Source: Microbacterium sp. H83 (GTDB taxonomy: Bacteria > Actinomycetota > Actinomycetes > Actinomycetales > Microbacteriaceae). Taken from it: a DNA stretch of 64,000 bases. The position numbers and the translations under genes were made by a program. Under the pieces are notes generated by a model, which was not told the origin of the DNA, searched no databases, and worked only from the letters and a program-made list of their open reading frames with translations. The stretch lies in NCBI RefSeq assembly GCF_001650405.1, contig NZ_LWCU01000005.1, positions 29,463-93,462 on the forward strand, written 5' to 3'. Positions 51,799 to 60,835 of this stretch are shown one piece after another (position 1 is the stretch's first letter; the number at the start of each line of letters is the position of its first letter).

Positions 51799-52003
51799 AT
51801 TACGAGTGCAGGTCCGAAGCGCGGATATGGGCATGCACGAGCGATTCGGGCATGCGCCGGCATCCGATCGGCCGTGCGCCGTCACCGTCCGTTCATCCAG
51901 CGTTCCGTTTCGAGTACGGCGGTCTCGTAATTCCCCGACATCTTCACGAATTGGAATACCCGTGTTCTCGGAATTCCGGAACGCCTCCTCCCGAAAGGTC
52001 ATC

Positions 52004-52912
52004 ATGCGCCGCTTCACCCTGCCCGCCGTCGGCCTCCTCGGCCTCGCCGCCCTCGCCCTCACCGGCTGCCAGAGCCCGTCTGCCGAAGCCGAGGCGGCAC
52101 CCGCCGACCCCGACGCCCCCCTCACGATCGCCACGATCCCCGTCGGCGAGGACCCCACCGCCGAGAACCCGATCGAGGTGTTCGCCGAACTGCTCGAAGA
52201 GGCCACCGGGCGCGACGTCGAGATCACCGACGTGCCCGACTACCTCAGCGTCGTCGAGGCGATCCGCGCCGATCACGTCGACATCGGCATCATGAGCGGC
52301 TTCCCGTCGGCGCTGGCCGTCAACACCGGCGAGGTCGACGCGCTCGTCGCGTTCCAGGGCGACGGCAAGCCCGTCTCAACGTGCGTCGTGCTGAACGACT
52401 CGCCGATCCAGGAGGTCGAGGACCTCGAGGGCAAGACCGTCGCGTTCGCCGACCAGGCGTCGAGCTCCGGCTACTTCATGCCGGTGTACATGCTGCACGA
52501 AGCGGGGCTGGAGCAGGGCACCGACTACGAGGCGATCTTCGCCGGCGGACACGAGGGCAGCTTCGCCGCGCTCGAGCAGGGCCAGGTGGATGCCGCATGC
52601 ACCGCCGTCATGCTCACCGAGCTGGGTGCACCGATGTTCCCGTTCGCCGACGGCGAGTGGCGCGCGGTGGGCGAGAGCCCGGCCATGGACATCCAGGGCG
52701 CCGTGCTCGGACGCCAGTCGCTCGACGACGAGACGCGCACGCTCATCCAGGACGGCATCGCCGAAGTCTTCTCCCCTGAGAACGCCGAGCGTCTCGGAGC
52801 GTACGGTGCGTTCGCGGCATCCGAGCAGACCGTCGACCCGACGAGCGAGTCGTTCGCCTCGTTCGCCGAGATCGCCGCGGTCGCGGGCGTCGAGCTCAAG
52901 GACCTCAAGTGA
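52004..52912 (+). CDS. phnD: Phosphate/phosphite/phosphonate-binding lipoprotein, PhnD-like
   Basis: The 302-residue binding protein has a lipoprotein signal with LTGC (Cys22), then an Ala/Pro linker and a PhnD/PtxB-type fold: LTIATIPVGEDPTAENP, DYLSVVEAIRADHVDIGIMSGFPSA, ASSSGYFMPVYML, ALEQGQVDAAC. It would bind phosphonate, phosphite or a related oxyanion for the PhnCE pair. AAAGG lies five to six bases before the ATG. The next gene overlaps its stop by GTGA. Confidence 0.9.
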   Translation: MRRFTLPAVGLLGLAALALTGCQSPSAEAEAAPADPDAPLTIATIPVGEDPTAENPIEVFAELLEEATGRDVEITDVPDYLSVVEAIRADHVDIGIMSGFPSALAVNTGEVDALVAFQGDGKPVSTCVVLNDSPIQEVEDLEGKTVAFADQASSSGYFMPVYMLHEAGLEQGTDYEAIFAGGHEGSFAALEQGQVDAACTAVMLTELGAPMFPFADGEWRAVGESPAMDIQGAVLGRQSLDDETRTLIQDGIAEVFSPENAERLGAYGAFAASEQTVDPTSESFASFAEIAAVAGVELKDLK

Positions 52913-53868
52913 CGAACGCCGCACTGGCCGGGGCGGATGCCGCAGCATCCGCCCCGGCGTCCGCCCCCGACGGCCCTGCGGCGGACGGAGCCGCATCGGA
53001 TGCCACGCGGCGGGTCGAGTCGCACCTCGTCGTCCCGACTTCCGACGGCGCGGGCCTCCCCGCAGCGGACTCGTCGGCCCGCATCTCCACGGCCGAACTC
53101 CGCCAGGCGCTCCCGCTCGTGACCGTGCGCGACCTCAGCGTCGCGTACGACACGACGACCGTGCTCGACGGCGTCGACCTCGACCTGTTCCCCGGTGAGA
53201 TGGTCGCCCTGCTGGGCGCATCGGGCTCGGGCAAGTCGACGCTCATGCGCAGCCTCACCGGGTTCGCGCCGATCTCGTCGGGCTCGGTGCGGGTCGCGGG
53301 GCACGATGTCACGAACCTCGCGCGCGGCGAGCTGCGCACCCTGCGGTCGGATGTCGGTCAGGTCTTCCAGCAGTTCAACCTCATCCCGCGGCTGAGCGTG
53401 CTTACCAATGTGCTGACCGGCGTCCTGCACGGGGCAGGGCCGATCAACCTGGTCGGCGGATTCTCGAGCGCGCACCGTCGGCGTGCCCTCGAGCTGCTCG
53501 ACCGCGTCGGCATCGCCCACAAGGCGAACGAGCCCGCGCGGTCGCTCTCGGGTGGACAGCAGCAGCGCGTCGCGATCGCCCGCGCGCTCATGCAGCAGCC
53601 CAAGGTCATCCTCGCCGACGAGCCGGTCGCATCGCTCGACCCGAAGCTCGCCGACTCCGTGCTCGAACTGCTGCGCGAGATCGCGACGCAGGACGGCATT
53701 CCGGTGTTGGTGAGCCTGCACGTGCTGCCTCTCGCGCTCGCACACAGCGACCGCATCATCGGCCTGCGGCACGGACGGATGCTGGTCGCCGGCGCCACTG
53801 CGCAGCTGGATGCCGCAGCCCTCGCCCCGCTGTACGACGACGAGGAGCACGACGATGACGCTCACTGA
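52909..53868 (+). CDS. phnC: Phosphonate-type ABC ATPase, PhnC-like
   Basis: The 319-residue ATPase has an unusual Ala/Pro-rich, low-complexity 65-residue N-terminus before the conserved core, Walker A GASGSGKST (103-111), signature LSGGQQQRVAIARAL and Walker B VILADEPVASLDP. The core matches the PhnC family, including VFQQFNLIPRLSVLTNVL. The extension is translated if the GTGA overlap start is used, and no later start with a ribosome site is visible. It energises import with the PhnE gene that begins 14 bases before its stop. Confidence 0.9.
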   Translation: MTNAALAGADAAASAPASAPDGPAADGAASDATRRVESHLVVPTSDGAGLPAADSSARISTAELRQALPLVTVRDLSVAYDTTTVLDGVDLDLFPGEMVALLGASGSGKSTLMRSLTGFAPISSGSVRVAGHDVTNLARGELRTLRSDVGQVFQQFNLIPRLSVLTNVLTGVLHGAGPINLVGGFSSAHRRRALELLDRVGIAHKANEPARSLSGGQQQRVAIARALMQQPKVILADEPVASLDPKLADSVLELLREIATQDGIPVLVSLHVLPLALAHSDRIIGLRHGRMLVAGATAQLDAAALAPLYDDEEHDDDAH

Positions 53869-54691
53869 TCCGCGGCCGACCGCCACCCGCCCGGCGCTCG
53901 ACCCCACCGAGAGGTCGCTCCTGGAGCGCGCCTTCCGCATCCCCCGCACCCGGTTCCTGATCGGCCTGCCGATCGCCGCGCTCATCCTGCTGTGGTCGTT
54001 CAACGGCGCGGGCTTCGACTTCATCAAGCTCGGCGACGGCGCGGTCAACATGGGCGAGTTCCTGTCGCGACTCTTCCCGCCGGACTTCTCGAAGATCGGC
54101 ACGATTCTCGCGCTGCTGCTCGAGACGTTCCAGATGGCCGTCGTCGGCACCGTGCTCGGCGCCGTGCTGTCGCTGCTCGTCGCATTCGGGGCCTCGTCGA
54201 ACATCGCGCCGAAGTGGCTGTACTACCCGACCAGGTGGGTGATGAACATCATCCGCTCTGTGCCCGATCTCGTGTTCGCGCTCATGTTCGTCTCGGCCGT
54301 CGGACTCGGCCCGTTCGCCGGCATCCTGGCGATGACCCTCGGGTCGATCGGCTCGATCGGCAAGATCTTCGCCGAGGCCATGGAGCAGGTCGACAGGGGA
54401 CCGGTCGTCGCCATGGAGGCCGTCGGCGCCTCGAAGCGTCAGGTCATCCAGTACGGCATCCTCCCGCAAGCCGCGCCCCTGCTCACCTCGTACACGCTGC
54501 TGCTGTTCGAGGGGAACGTGCGCGGCGCGACCATCCTCGGCCTCGTCGGCGCCGGCGGCATCGGCCTGGAGCTGACCACCGCCATGCGCATGTACGACTA
54601 CGGCCACCTCAGCGCCATCATCATCTGCATCATCGTGCTCGTCACGCTGATCGACCAGGGCAGCGCCCTCATCCGAAGGAGAATCACATGA
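53855..54691 (+). CDS. phnE: Phosphonate-type ABC permease, PhnE-like
   Basis: The 278-residue permease has six helices and the PhnE loop MEQVDRGPVVAMEAVGASKRQVIQYGILPQAAPLL. The N-terminal 40 residues are hydrophilic. The ATG at 53855 lies inside phnC, and the next gene overlaps its stop by ATGA. A single permease gene implies a homodimeric channel. Only the ABC part of a phosphonate route is present here; no C-P lyase, phosphonatase or phosphite dehydrogenase gene is in the window. Confidence 0.92.
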   Translation: MTLTDPRPTATRPALDPTERSLLERAFRIPRTRFLIGLPIAALILLWSFNGAGFDFIKLGDGAVNMGEFLSRLFPPDFSKIGTILALLLETFQMAVVGTVLGAVLSLLVAFGASSNIAPKWLYYPTRWVMNIIRSVPDLVFALMFVSAVGLGPFAGILAMTLGSIGSIGKIFAEAMEQVDRGPVVAMEAVGASKRQVIQYGILPQAAPLLTSYTLLLFEGNVRGATILGLVGAGGIGLELTTAMRMYDYGHLSAIIICIIVLVTLIDQGSALIRRRIT

Positions 54692-55455
54692 CCATCGCCG
54701 ACCCCGAACTCGTCCTCAGCGCACCCGTCAACCTGCGGGACCTGGGCGGCATCCCGATCGACGGCGGTGTGGTGCGCGAGGGGGTGGCGATCCGCACCGA
54801 CGACCTCGCGTACGTCACGGCGGAGGTGGCGTCGGAGCTCGTCGCGGCCGGACTCACCGCCGTCATCGACCTGCGCTCGCCGCTGGAGGTCTCGGTCACC
54901 GGACGCGGACCGCTCGGCGAGTACCCGATCTCGTACCACCACCTGCCTCTCATCGCAGATGTCGGGGAGTCGATGGATCGCGATGCACCTGAGCTCAGCC
55001 ACGACGCCATGGGGCGGATGTACCTGCGCATGGTCGAGGTCGCGGCGCCCCAGCTCGTGACGGCGCTGAACGTGATCGCGCACACCCCGGGCGCTGCGGC
55101 GTTCCACTGCGCGGCCGGCCGTGATCGCACGGGCGTTCTCGCGGCGATGCTGCTGCTCGCACTCGGAGCGGCGGATGACGACATCGTCGCCGACTACGCC
55201 CGCACGGGCGACAACATGGTGGCGATCATGGAGCGCACCGCTCCGGTGATGGGCGCGATGTGGAAGGCGCTCGGCTTCGACGCTGCGGCGATGTCGGCCA
55301 CCTCCTCGCTGCTCGAGGGCTCGATGGAGGTGTCGATGCGCTCATTGCTCGACACGCTCCGCGCACAGCACGGCGACGCGCTCGCGCCGCTGCGGGCCGC
55401 AGGACTCTCGGATGCGACGATCGCGCGGCTGCGCGAGAGGGCGCTGGGCGCGTGA
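54688..55455 (+). CDS. Tyrosine-specific protein phosphatase
   Basis: The 255-residue protein is a PtpB/Y_phosphatase3-type phosphatase with P-loop HCAAGRDRTG, Cys141 and Arg147 giving the CX5R motif. The N-terminus NLRDLGGIPIDGGVVREGVAIRTDDL is diagnostic of this group. It could release phosphate from protein tyrosines or from phosphoinositide/small phosphate esters. It overlaps phnE by ATGA, so it is made with the transporter; a link between phosphorus scavenging and dephosphorylation is inference. The TetR gene follows by GTGA overlap. Confidence 0.9.
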   Translation: MTIADPELVLSAPVNLRDLGGIPIDGGVVREGVAIRTDDLAYVTAEVASELVAAGLTAVIDLRSPLEVSVTGRGPLGEYPISYHHLPLIADVGESMDRDAPELSHDAMGRMYLRMVEVAAPQLVTALNVIAHTPGAAAFHCAAGRDRTGVLAAMLLLALGAADDDIVADYARTGDNMVAIMERTAPVMGAMWKALGFDAAAMSATSSLLEGSMEVSMRSLLDTLRAQHGDALAPLRAAGLSDATIARLRERALGA

Positions 55456-56084
55456 CGGTCGTGGAACAGGATGCCGGGGCGGTGGCACGCCGCCGCCCCG
55501 GCCGTCCGCGTGATGAGGACATGGACGGGCAGATCATCGATGCCGCCCTCGCGATCATCGACGCGGGGCAGGACGTCACGGTGAGCGGCGTCGTCGCGCG
55601 GAGCGGCGTGAGTCGGGCGGCGCTGTACCGCCGCTGGCCGTCTCTCACGACGCTGATCGCGGCCGCGCTGGATGTCGGCCGCACGGTGCCGCCCGACTAC
55701 CCCGACGGAGTCGACCTGCGCGAGGCGCTGATCGACGGCTTCGGACTCGGCGACGGCGGAGCGACGGTCTCGGTCGCAGCATCCGGGTACTCGGAGGAGC
55801 GGTTCCGGCAGCGCATCCGTCTGGTGATGTCGGATCGCGCCCTGCAGAAGGCGTACTGGCAGTCGCACGTCTCCCGTCGGCGTGTGCCGCTGGTGAATGC
55901 GCTGCGCACCGGAATCGCGCGGGGTGAGCTGCGCGCCGACCTCGACGCCGAGGCGTGCTTCGACGCGATCGCCGGAACCGCGTACTACCAGATCGTCGTG
56001 CGAGGCGACCGGATGGACGACCCGGCGGTCGCCGCGCGGCTGCGCGCGGCAGTGGACGTGATCTGGCGCGGGATGCTGGCCTGA
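55452..56084 (+). CDS. TetR-family regulator of the phn-like operon
   Basis: The 210-residue repressor has a TetR helix-turn-helix (QIIDAALAIIDAGQDVTVSGVVARSGVSRAALYRRWPS) and a helical C-terminal domain ending MLA. The GTG overlaps the phosphatase stop and is supported by that coupling; a basic RRRPGRPR segment precedes the fold, as in many TetR proteins. As the last gene of the five-gene phn-like operon it probably regulates it, perhaps in response to the imported ligand. No operator was assigned. Confidence 0.87.
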   Translation: MTVVEQDAGAVARRRPGRPRDEDMDGQIIDAALAIIDAGQDVTVSGVVARSGVSRAALYRRWPSLTTLIAAALDVGRTVPPDYPDGVDLREALIDGFGLGDGGATVSVAASGYSEERFRQRIRLVMSDRALQKAYWQSHVSRRRVPLVNALRTGIARGELRADLDAEACFDAIAGTAYYQIVVRGDRMDDPAVAARLRAAVDVIWRGMLA

Positions 56085-56104
56085 GGTCATCCCCCTCCCG
56101 CGCC

Positions 56105-56230
56105 TCGGGTGTGCGCTGGTGCATGCCCGGGGCACCCGTGCATGCCGAGAACCCCCGCCTCGGCATGCATGGGTGATTTCGGCATGCACTGGGGACTTCG
56201 TCGGGCGTGCGGGATTCCGGCATGCGCGAC
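56105..56230. repeat. GCATGC-rich repeats
   Basis: GTGCATGCCC, CGTGCATGCCGAG, CGGCATGCATGGG, CGGCATGCAC and CCGGCATGCGCG recur within 126 bases. GCATGC is itself palindromic, so the stretch has many possible small stems. It is part of a 315-base intergenic gap 56085-56399 with no gene. The motif resembles the 51657 array. Confidence 0.6.
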
Positions 56231-56254
56231 GCGACTTCTCGTCGATCGGACCGT

Positions 56255-56316
56255 CCGGAATGAAGGAGATCACGGCGAACGAAGGAGGGAATCCGGGATT
56301 CCCTCCTTCATTCCGG
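56255..56316. repeat. Mutually exclusive inverted repeats
   Basis: CCGGAATGAAGGAG (56255-56268) is the perfect complement of CTCCTTCATTCCGG (56303-56316), and GAAGGAGGGAATCC (56281-56294) of GGATTCCCTCCTTC (56296-56309). The right arms share CTCCTTC, so only one hairpin can form at a time. It lies beyond the MMPL stop at 56400 and the TetR stop at 56084, so it could be a terminator for both or a mobile REP-type palindrome. Confidence 0.75.
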
Positions 56317-56399
56317 GAGTTCTCCTTCGCAGGCGCTCTCTTTCGCGGGCGCTCTCCTCGGGGATGTTCTCCTCCGCGGGAGCTCCGACGCCCGACCTG

Positions 56400-58940
56400 T
56401 CAGTGCGTGTCGTGGTGCTTCTCGCGCGGCACGACCGTGATGGTGTCCGTCCGCACTCCGGGGTGGTCGCGCTCGAGCGCGGCGCCCTCCATGTCGACGT
56501 TCGGCAGGATGCGGTCGAGCCACTTCGGCAGCCACCAGGCCGAGCGGCCGAGCAGGTGCATGAGCGCCGGCATGAGCAGCATCCGCACGACGAAGGCGTC
56601 GAGCAGCACGCCGAAGGCGAGGCCGAAGCCGATCGATCGGATGATCGTCGACTCCGAGAAGATGAACCCGCCGAAGACCGACACCATGATGAGCGCTGCC
56701 GCGATGACGACCGAGCGGCCGGCGCGGAAGCCCTGCGCGACGGCGTCCCGCGCCGACGATCCGTGCACGTAGGCCTCGCGCATGCCGGAGGCGAGGAACA
56801 GCTGGTAGTCCATCGCGAGGCCGAACAGGATGCCGACGAGGATCACGGGCAGGAAGCTCAGGATGGGACCCGTGCTGTGCAGCCCGATGATCTCGGCGCC
56901 CCAGCCGAACTGGAACACCGCGACGATGAGGCCGTAGGTCGCGAACAGCGAGAGCACGAACCCGCCGGTGGCGATGATCGGCACGAGCAGCGAGCGGAAC
57001 ACCACGATCATGATGAGCAGCGACAGTCCGACCACGACCACGAGGTACAGCGGCAGGACGTCTGCCAGGGCCTCGGAGATGTCGATGTTGATCGCCGCCT
57101 GCCCGGCGACGCCGAGCGTGACGCCGCCGTCGAGCTGTGGCAGCGCGCGGATGTCCTGCACCAGCTTCTCGGTCGACGCGCTGTTCGGACCCTCGGCGGG
57201 GAGCACCTGGAAGGCGAGCAGGGTGTTGTCGTCGGATGCGGCGATCGGCGCGACCGCGACCACGTCGTCCTGATCGGCGATGGTCTGCGCGATCTCGACC
57301 TGGGTGGCCAGCAGATCGTCGTCGCTGACCGCGTCGTCGAGTGTCGCGGTGACGAGAAGCGGTCCGTTCGCACCCTCGCCGAACTGGTCGTCGACGGCGT
57401 GGAAGGCCCGGTAGCTGGTCGAGTCGGACGGCTCGCTCGCACCGTCGGGCAGGCCCAGGCGCATCGACATCGCGGGGATGGCGATCGCGAGGAGGCCGAC
57501 GACGCTGATCAGGACGGTCGCGATCGCACGGATCGTCGACATCTGCCGCACGGGCTTGCCCGCGGCATGCGGCTGCCCGACCGTCGCGCGCGCCTTTCGG
57601 TTGAGCAGGCGCGTGCCGACGAGTCCGAGCACGGCCGGCGCGAGCGTGATCGCGACGAGCACGGCGACCGCGACGCAGACCGCGCCGACGGTTCCCATGA
57701 GTCCGAGGAACGGCACGCCGGTGACATTCAGCGCGAGCAGCGCGACGATGACCGTGGTTCCGGCGAACACGACGGCGGTGCCCGAGGTGCCGGTGGCGAG
57801 GCCGATGGATTCGCGCACCGGAACGCCGTTGAGCAGCTGCTTGCGGTGGCGGTTCACGATGAAGAGCGAGTAGTCGATGCCGACGGCGAGGCCGAGCATG
57901 ACACCCAGCACGGGGGTGACGGATGCCATGTCGACGACGCCCGAGAAGGCCAGGGAGGCGGTCACACCGACTCCGACGCCCACGACGGCGGTCACGATGG
58001 GCAGCGCCGCGCCGATCAGCGAGCCCAGCATCACGATGAGGACGACCGCGGCGAAGGCGAGACCGATCGCCTCTCCGACGCCGAAGATCTCGGGGACGCC
58101 CTGCGCGATGTCGGTGCCGAAGTCGACGTCGACGCCGTCGATCGGAGAGGAGGCGAAGTGATCGATCGTGCCCTGCTTGACCTCTTCGGACAGCTCGAGC
58201 CGCGGGTCCTCGAACGAGACGTTGACGATCGCCGTCGACCCGTCTTCAGACACGACGCCGATGCCGTCGGCGAGACCGAGCAGCGTCGACCCGAGCTCGA
58301 TCTGCTCGGAGTTCGCGTCGAGCTCGTCCCGGCCCTCGTCGATGGTCGTCTGCTGGGCGTCGAGCTGGGCGAGCTGGGCGTTGAGACCGGCCAGCTGCGC
58401 GTCCAGCGCGGCCAGCTGCGCCGACCCGACTCCGGCGGACTCGGCCTGCGCGCGGGCGGCGGTCAGCTGATCGAGACCGGCATCCAGCTGCGCCCTGCCG
58501 GCGTCGAGCTGCGCCTGCCCGGCATCCAGCTGCGTCCGTCCCGCGTCGAGCTGCTGCTCGCCGTCGGCCAGCTGCTGCGCCTGGTCGTCCTGCTGCTGCT
58601 GCGCGTCGAACGGGTCGACCACCGAGGCCACGCCGTCGAGGTCCTCAGCGCTGGACGCGAGCGCCGAGATCTCTGCCTTCTGCTCGTCGGTGAAGGCTGA
58701 GCCGTCGGTCGTCCGATAGACCACCGTCCCGGTGCCGCCGGCGGTGTCGGGGAGCTTCTCGGCCAGCTGGTCGGTGACCGCACCCGACGCAGTACCGGGG
58801 ATGTCGAAGCTGTTGCTCAGCGTGCCCCCGAGGGTGAGGAAGGCGGCGACGCCGAGGCCGAGGATGACGACCCAGGACACGATCACCGTCCACGCCCTGC
58901 GCGCGGCCAAGGAACCCAGACGGTACAGCAGTGAAGCCAA
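56400..58940 (-). CDS. MMPL-family transporter with coiled-coil periplasmic loop
   Basis: The 846-residue inner-membrane exporter has 12 or so helices in two halves; after the first helix a large external loop (about residues 40-250) contains a coiled coil (111-215) with five QLDAG heptad-like repeats (130-156). The membrane blocks FVAAVVLIVMLGSLIGA-like and MLGLAVGIDYSLFIVNRHR with the charged helix-4 Asp pair typical of MMPL proteins are visible. The TTG start follows AAGGAG. A TetR operator and divergent TetR gene lie upstream, so it is probably induced by a toxic or lipid-like ligand. Confidence 0.9.
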   Translation of the reverse strand: MASLLYRLGSLAARRAWTVIVSWVVILGLGVAAFLTLGGTLSNSFDIPGTASGAVTDQLAEKLPDTAGGTGTVVYRTTDGSAFTDEQKAEISALASSAEDLDGVASVVDPFDAQQQQDDQAQQLADGEQQLDAGRTQLDAGQAQLDAGRAQLDAGLDQLTAARAQAESAGVGSAQLAALDAQLAGLNAQLAQLDAQQTTIDEGRDELDANSEQIELGSTLLGLADGIGVVSEDGSTAIVNVSFEDPRLELSEEVKQGTIDHFASSPIDGVDVDFGTDIAQGVPEIFGVGEAIGLAFAAVVLIVMLGSLIGAALPIVTAVVGVGVGVTASLAFSGVVDMASVTPVLGVMLGLAVGIDYSLFIVNRHRKQLLNGVPVRESIGLATGTSGTAVVFAGTTVIVALLALNVTGVPFLGLMGTVGAVCVAVAVLVAITLAPAVLGLVGTRLLNRKARATVGQPHAAGKPVRQMSTIRAIATVLISVVGLLAIAIPAMSMRLGLPDGASEPSDSTSYRAFHAVDDQFGEGANGPLLVTATLDDAVSDDDLLATQVEIAQTIADQDDVVAVAPIAASDDNTLLAFQVLPAEGPNSASTEKLVQDIRALPQLDGGVTLGVAGQAAINIDISEALADVLPLYLVVVVGLSLLIMIVVFRSLLVPIIATGGFVLSLFATYGLIVAVFQFGWGAEIIGLHSTGPILSFLPVILVGILFGLAMDYQLFLASGMREAYVHGSSARDAVAQGFRAGRSVVIAAALIMVSVFGGFIFSESTIIRSIGFGLAFGVLLDAFVVRMLLMPALMHLLGRSAWWLPKWLDRILPNVDMEGAALERDHPGVRTDTITVVPREKHHDTH

Positions 58941-58966
58941 GAGAATCTCCTTCAGACGGATAGATC

Positions 58967-58979
58967 ATACGGTGCGTAT
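58967..58979. promoter_or_regulatory. TetR operator between MMPL and TetR genes
   Basis: ATACGGTGCGTAT is a perfect 5-3-5 palindrome (ATACG / CGTAT) in the short divergent gap, close to both starts. It is of the type bound by TetR repressors of MMPL pumps. Confidence 0.7.
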
Positions 58980-59009
58980 CGTCTAGGGATCTGTGGTTAT
59001 CCTGAACAG

Positions 59010-59582
59010 GTGGTGAATGAGCATCGGAGCGGGCCCGTGCGGAGCACCGCCGCGCGCGAGGCGATCCTCGATGCGACCGCTCGCCTCTTCCACAATCAAG
59101 GCTATGACCGGCTCACGATCGAGGGCATTGCCAAAGAGGCGGGCGTAGGCAAGCAGACCATCTACCGGTGGTGGCCGTCGCGCGGAGCGCTGATCGGCGA
59201 GTGCCTGGCCGAGGGCCGGCTCATCCCCGTCGACTTCGACGTCCCCGACACCGGAGACCTCGCGGCCGACGTCGAGAGCTGGCTGCGCAGCGTGCTGTCG
59301 ATCCTCGACGCTCCCGAGGGCGGCGTCCTGCTGCGCTCGCTCGTCGCGGCCGCGACCGAGGATGCCGGGGTCGGCGCGCATCTCGGCGAGAGCCTGGGCG
59401 TGGAGAAGTACCTGACGGCGCGTCTGCGCGGCGGCATCCGCGACGGACAGCTGCCGGACGACGCCCCCGTCGACCAGCTCGGTCGCTCGATCCTCGGCGC
59501 GATCATCGTGGAGTCGCTGGGGCGCGAGCACCACGACCCCGAGTCCATCGTCGGCCTGACTCGGTTCCTGTTCCGGCGCTGA
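59010..59582 (+). CDS. TetR-family regulator of the MMPL transporter
   Basis: The 190-residue repressor has a TetR helix-turn-helix (AILDATARLFHNQGYDRLTIEGIAKEAGVGKQTIYRWWPSRG) and a helical ligand domain of the TetR_C type ending in an Arg-rich tail. TATCCT (58998-59003) lies six bases before the GTG, so translation is probably leaderless. It is divergent from the MMPL gene with a palindromic operator between, and should repress it. Confidence 0.9.
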   Translation: MVNEHRSGPVRSTAAREAILDATARLFHNQGYDRLTIEGIAKEAGVGKQTIYRWWPSRGALIGECLAEGRLIPVDFDVPDTGDLAADVESWLRSVLSILDAPEGGVLLRSLVAAATEDAGVGAHLGESLGVEKYLTARLRGGIRDGQLPDDAPVDQLGRSILGAIIVESLGREHHDPESIVGLTRFLFRR

Positions 59583-59621
59583 CGCCCGACTCGTCGGTCG
59601 GCACGGATGCCGTCGCGCCGC

Positions 59622-60329
59622 TCATCGCCGCGCCACTGCCGTGCCGCCGGTTCGCGCCTCTCGGCCCGACCGGTGTCCGTGGGCGAACGCCCCCGGATCG
59701 GCGCCCCGCCGTGCCCGACCTCGCACCGTGCCGATCTCGTTCACGGCGTCGTCGACGCGGCGCCTGCGTGACACGAGGACCAGCTCGGTGCCGCTGCCGC
59801 TCTCCTCCACCACGGTGCGGCGGCTCTCTTCGATGCGACTCATGACGCCGACCGCGAAGCCGCGGAGGAACCCGCTGCGCGCTCGCCGTCTCACACTCTC
59901 GCGATGGCCGACGAAGAGGGCGCGGTGCTCGACCCACCAGTCCCGCATCGCCACCATCGCCTGCACCTGCAGGCTGGCGGTCAGCGTCTGCACCTGCCGC
60001 ACGTCGGACTCGTGGCCGATCAGATGCAGCGCGGCGATCGGAGGATGCTCGGCGAGAAGCGGCCGGACGACGCCGAACGCCGTGGCGACGCCGATGCCGA
60101 TCTCCCGCAGGTCCTTCGCGTAGACGCCGGTGAACAGCATCCGCTCGTTCACGATCTGCTCCTGACCCTGGCCGAGACGCCCTCGTCGTTCATCGATCTG
60201 GGCCTGCTCGATCCCGTACTTCAGCATCAGACGCTCGGCGTGCTCGGACAGCGCCTCGGCCTCTTCGGGCGTCGTGCTCTCGGCTTTCGCCAGCAGCTTG
60301 GCGATCAGGTCGAGTTTGGCTTCGGTCAT
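59622..60329 (-). CDS. DUF2786 domain protein
   Basis: The 235-residue cytosolic protein starts with the DUF2786 signature: LDLIAKLLAKAESTTPEEAEALSEHAERLMLKYGIEQAQID, a helical pair shared with many unstudied proteins, then a mixed region and a basic C-terminus rich in Arg (RRRRVDDAVNEIGTVRGRARRGA). Function is unknown; DNA or RNA contact is possible from the charge. It is convergent with the TetR gene with 39 bases between. Its upstream gap contains low-complexity repeat DNA. Confidence 0.85.
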   Translation of the reverse strand: MTEAKLDLIAKLLAKAESTTPEEAEALSEHAERLMLKYGIEQAQIDERRGRLGQGQEQIVNERMLFTGVYAKDLREIGIGVATAFGVVRPLLAEHPPIAALHLIGHESDVRQVQTLTASLQVQAMVAMRDWWVEHRALFVGHRESVRRRARSGFLRGFAVGVMSRIEESRRTVVEESGSGTELVLVSRRRRVDDAVNEIGTVRGRARRGADPGAFAHGHRSGREARTGGTAVARR

Positions 60330-60617
60330 GGCATCCCCCTTGGATCTGTGATGCCGTGATCCTTCGCCGGGTCACCTACATTCCGAGCGGCTCGTACGGG
60401 GGCGGGGGATGGATCCGATTGCACCGGATGCTGTGCAGGAGAAGTGGCACGTGCGAGCCGGGCATCCGCCCCGGCCCCCTCGCCGGGCCCATCGCCGGGC
60501 ACGGCTTCGGAGCCGGGCATCCGCTCCGGGCCCCCCGGGCACAGCTTCGGAGCCGGGAGCACGGCGCGCCGACGGTTGCCGACGATGGCCGGCGCGTCGC
60601 CTCCCGCATCCGAAGTT

Positions 60618-60822
60618 GTGCCCGGAAGGCCGTGCCCGGAAGGACCGTGCCCGGAAGGACCGTGCCCGGAAGGACGTGCCCGGAAGGACCGTGCCCGGAA
60701 GGACCGTGCCCGGAAGGCCGTGCCCGGAAGGACCGTGCCCGGAAGGACGTGCCCGGAAGGACCGTGCCCGGAAGGACCGTGCCCGGAAGGACCGTGCCCG
60801 GAAGGACTGTGCCCGGAAGGGC
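60618..60822. repeat. VNTR of fourteen GTGCCCGGAAGGACC units
   Basis: Fourteen head-to-tail units of 14-15 bp, GTGCCCGGAAGGAC(C), run to a partial fifteenth copy that fades just before a small gene's stop at 60836. Units differ by loss of one base or by GCC/GACT variants. The 60330-60617 DNA before it has two copies of CGGCTTCGGAGCCGGG-like hairpins and no gene. No spacers are present, so it is a minisatellite and not a CRISPR array. Confidence 0.92.
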
Positions 60823-60835
60823 CGTGCCCGAGACC

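Noticed and set aside
60618..60822. Possible CRISPR array
   Set aside because: Units abut with no unique spacers and no cas genes are present; it is a minisatellite.
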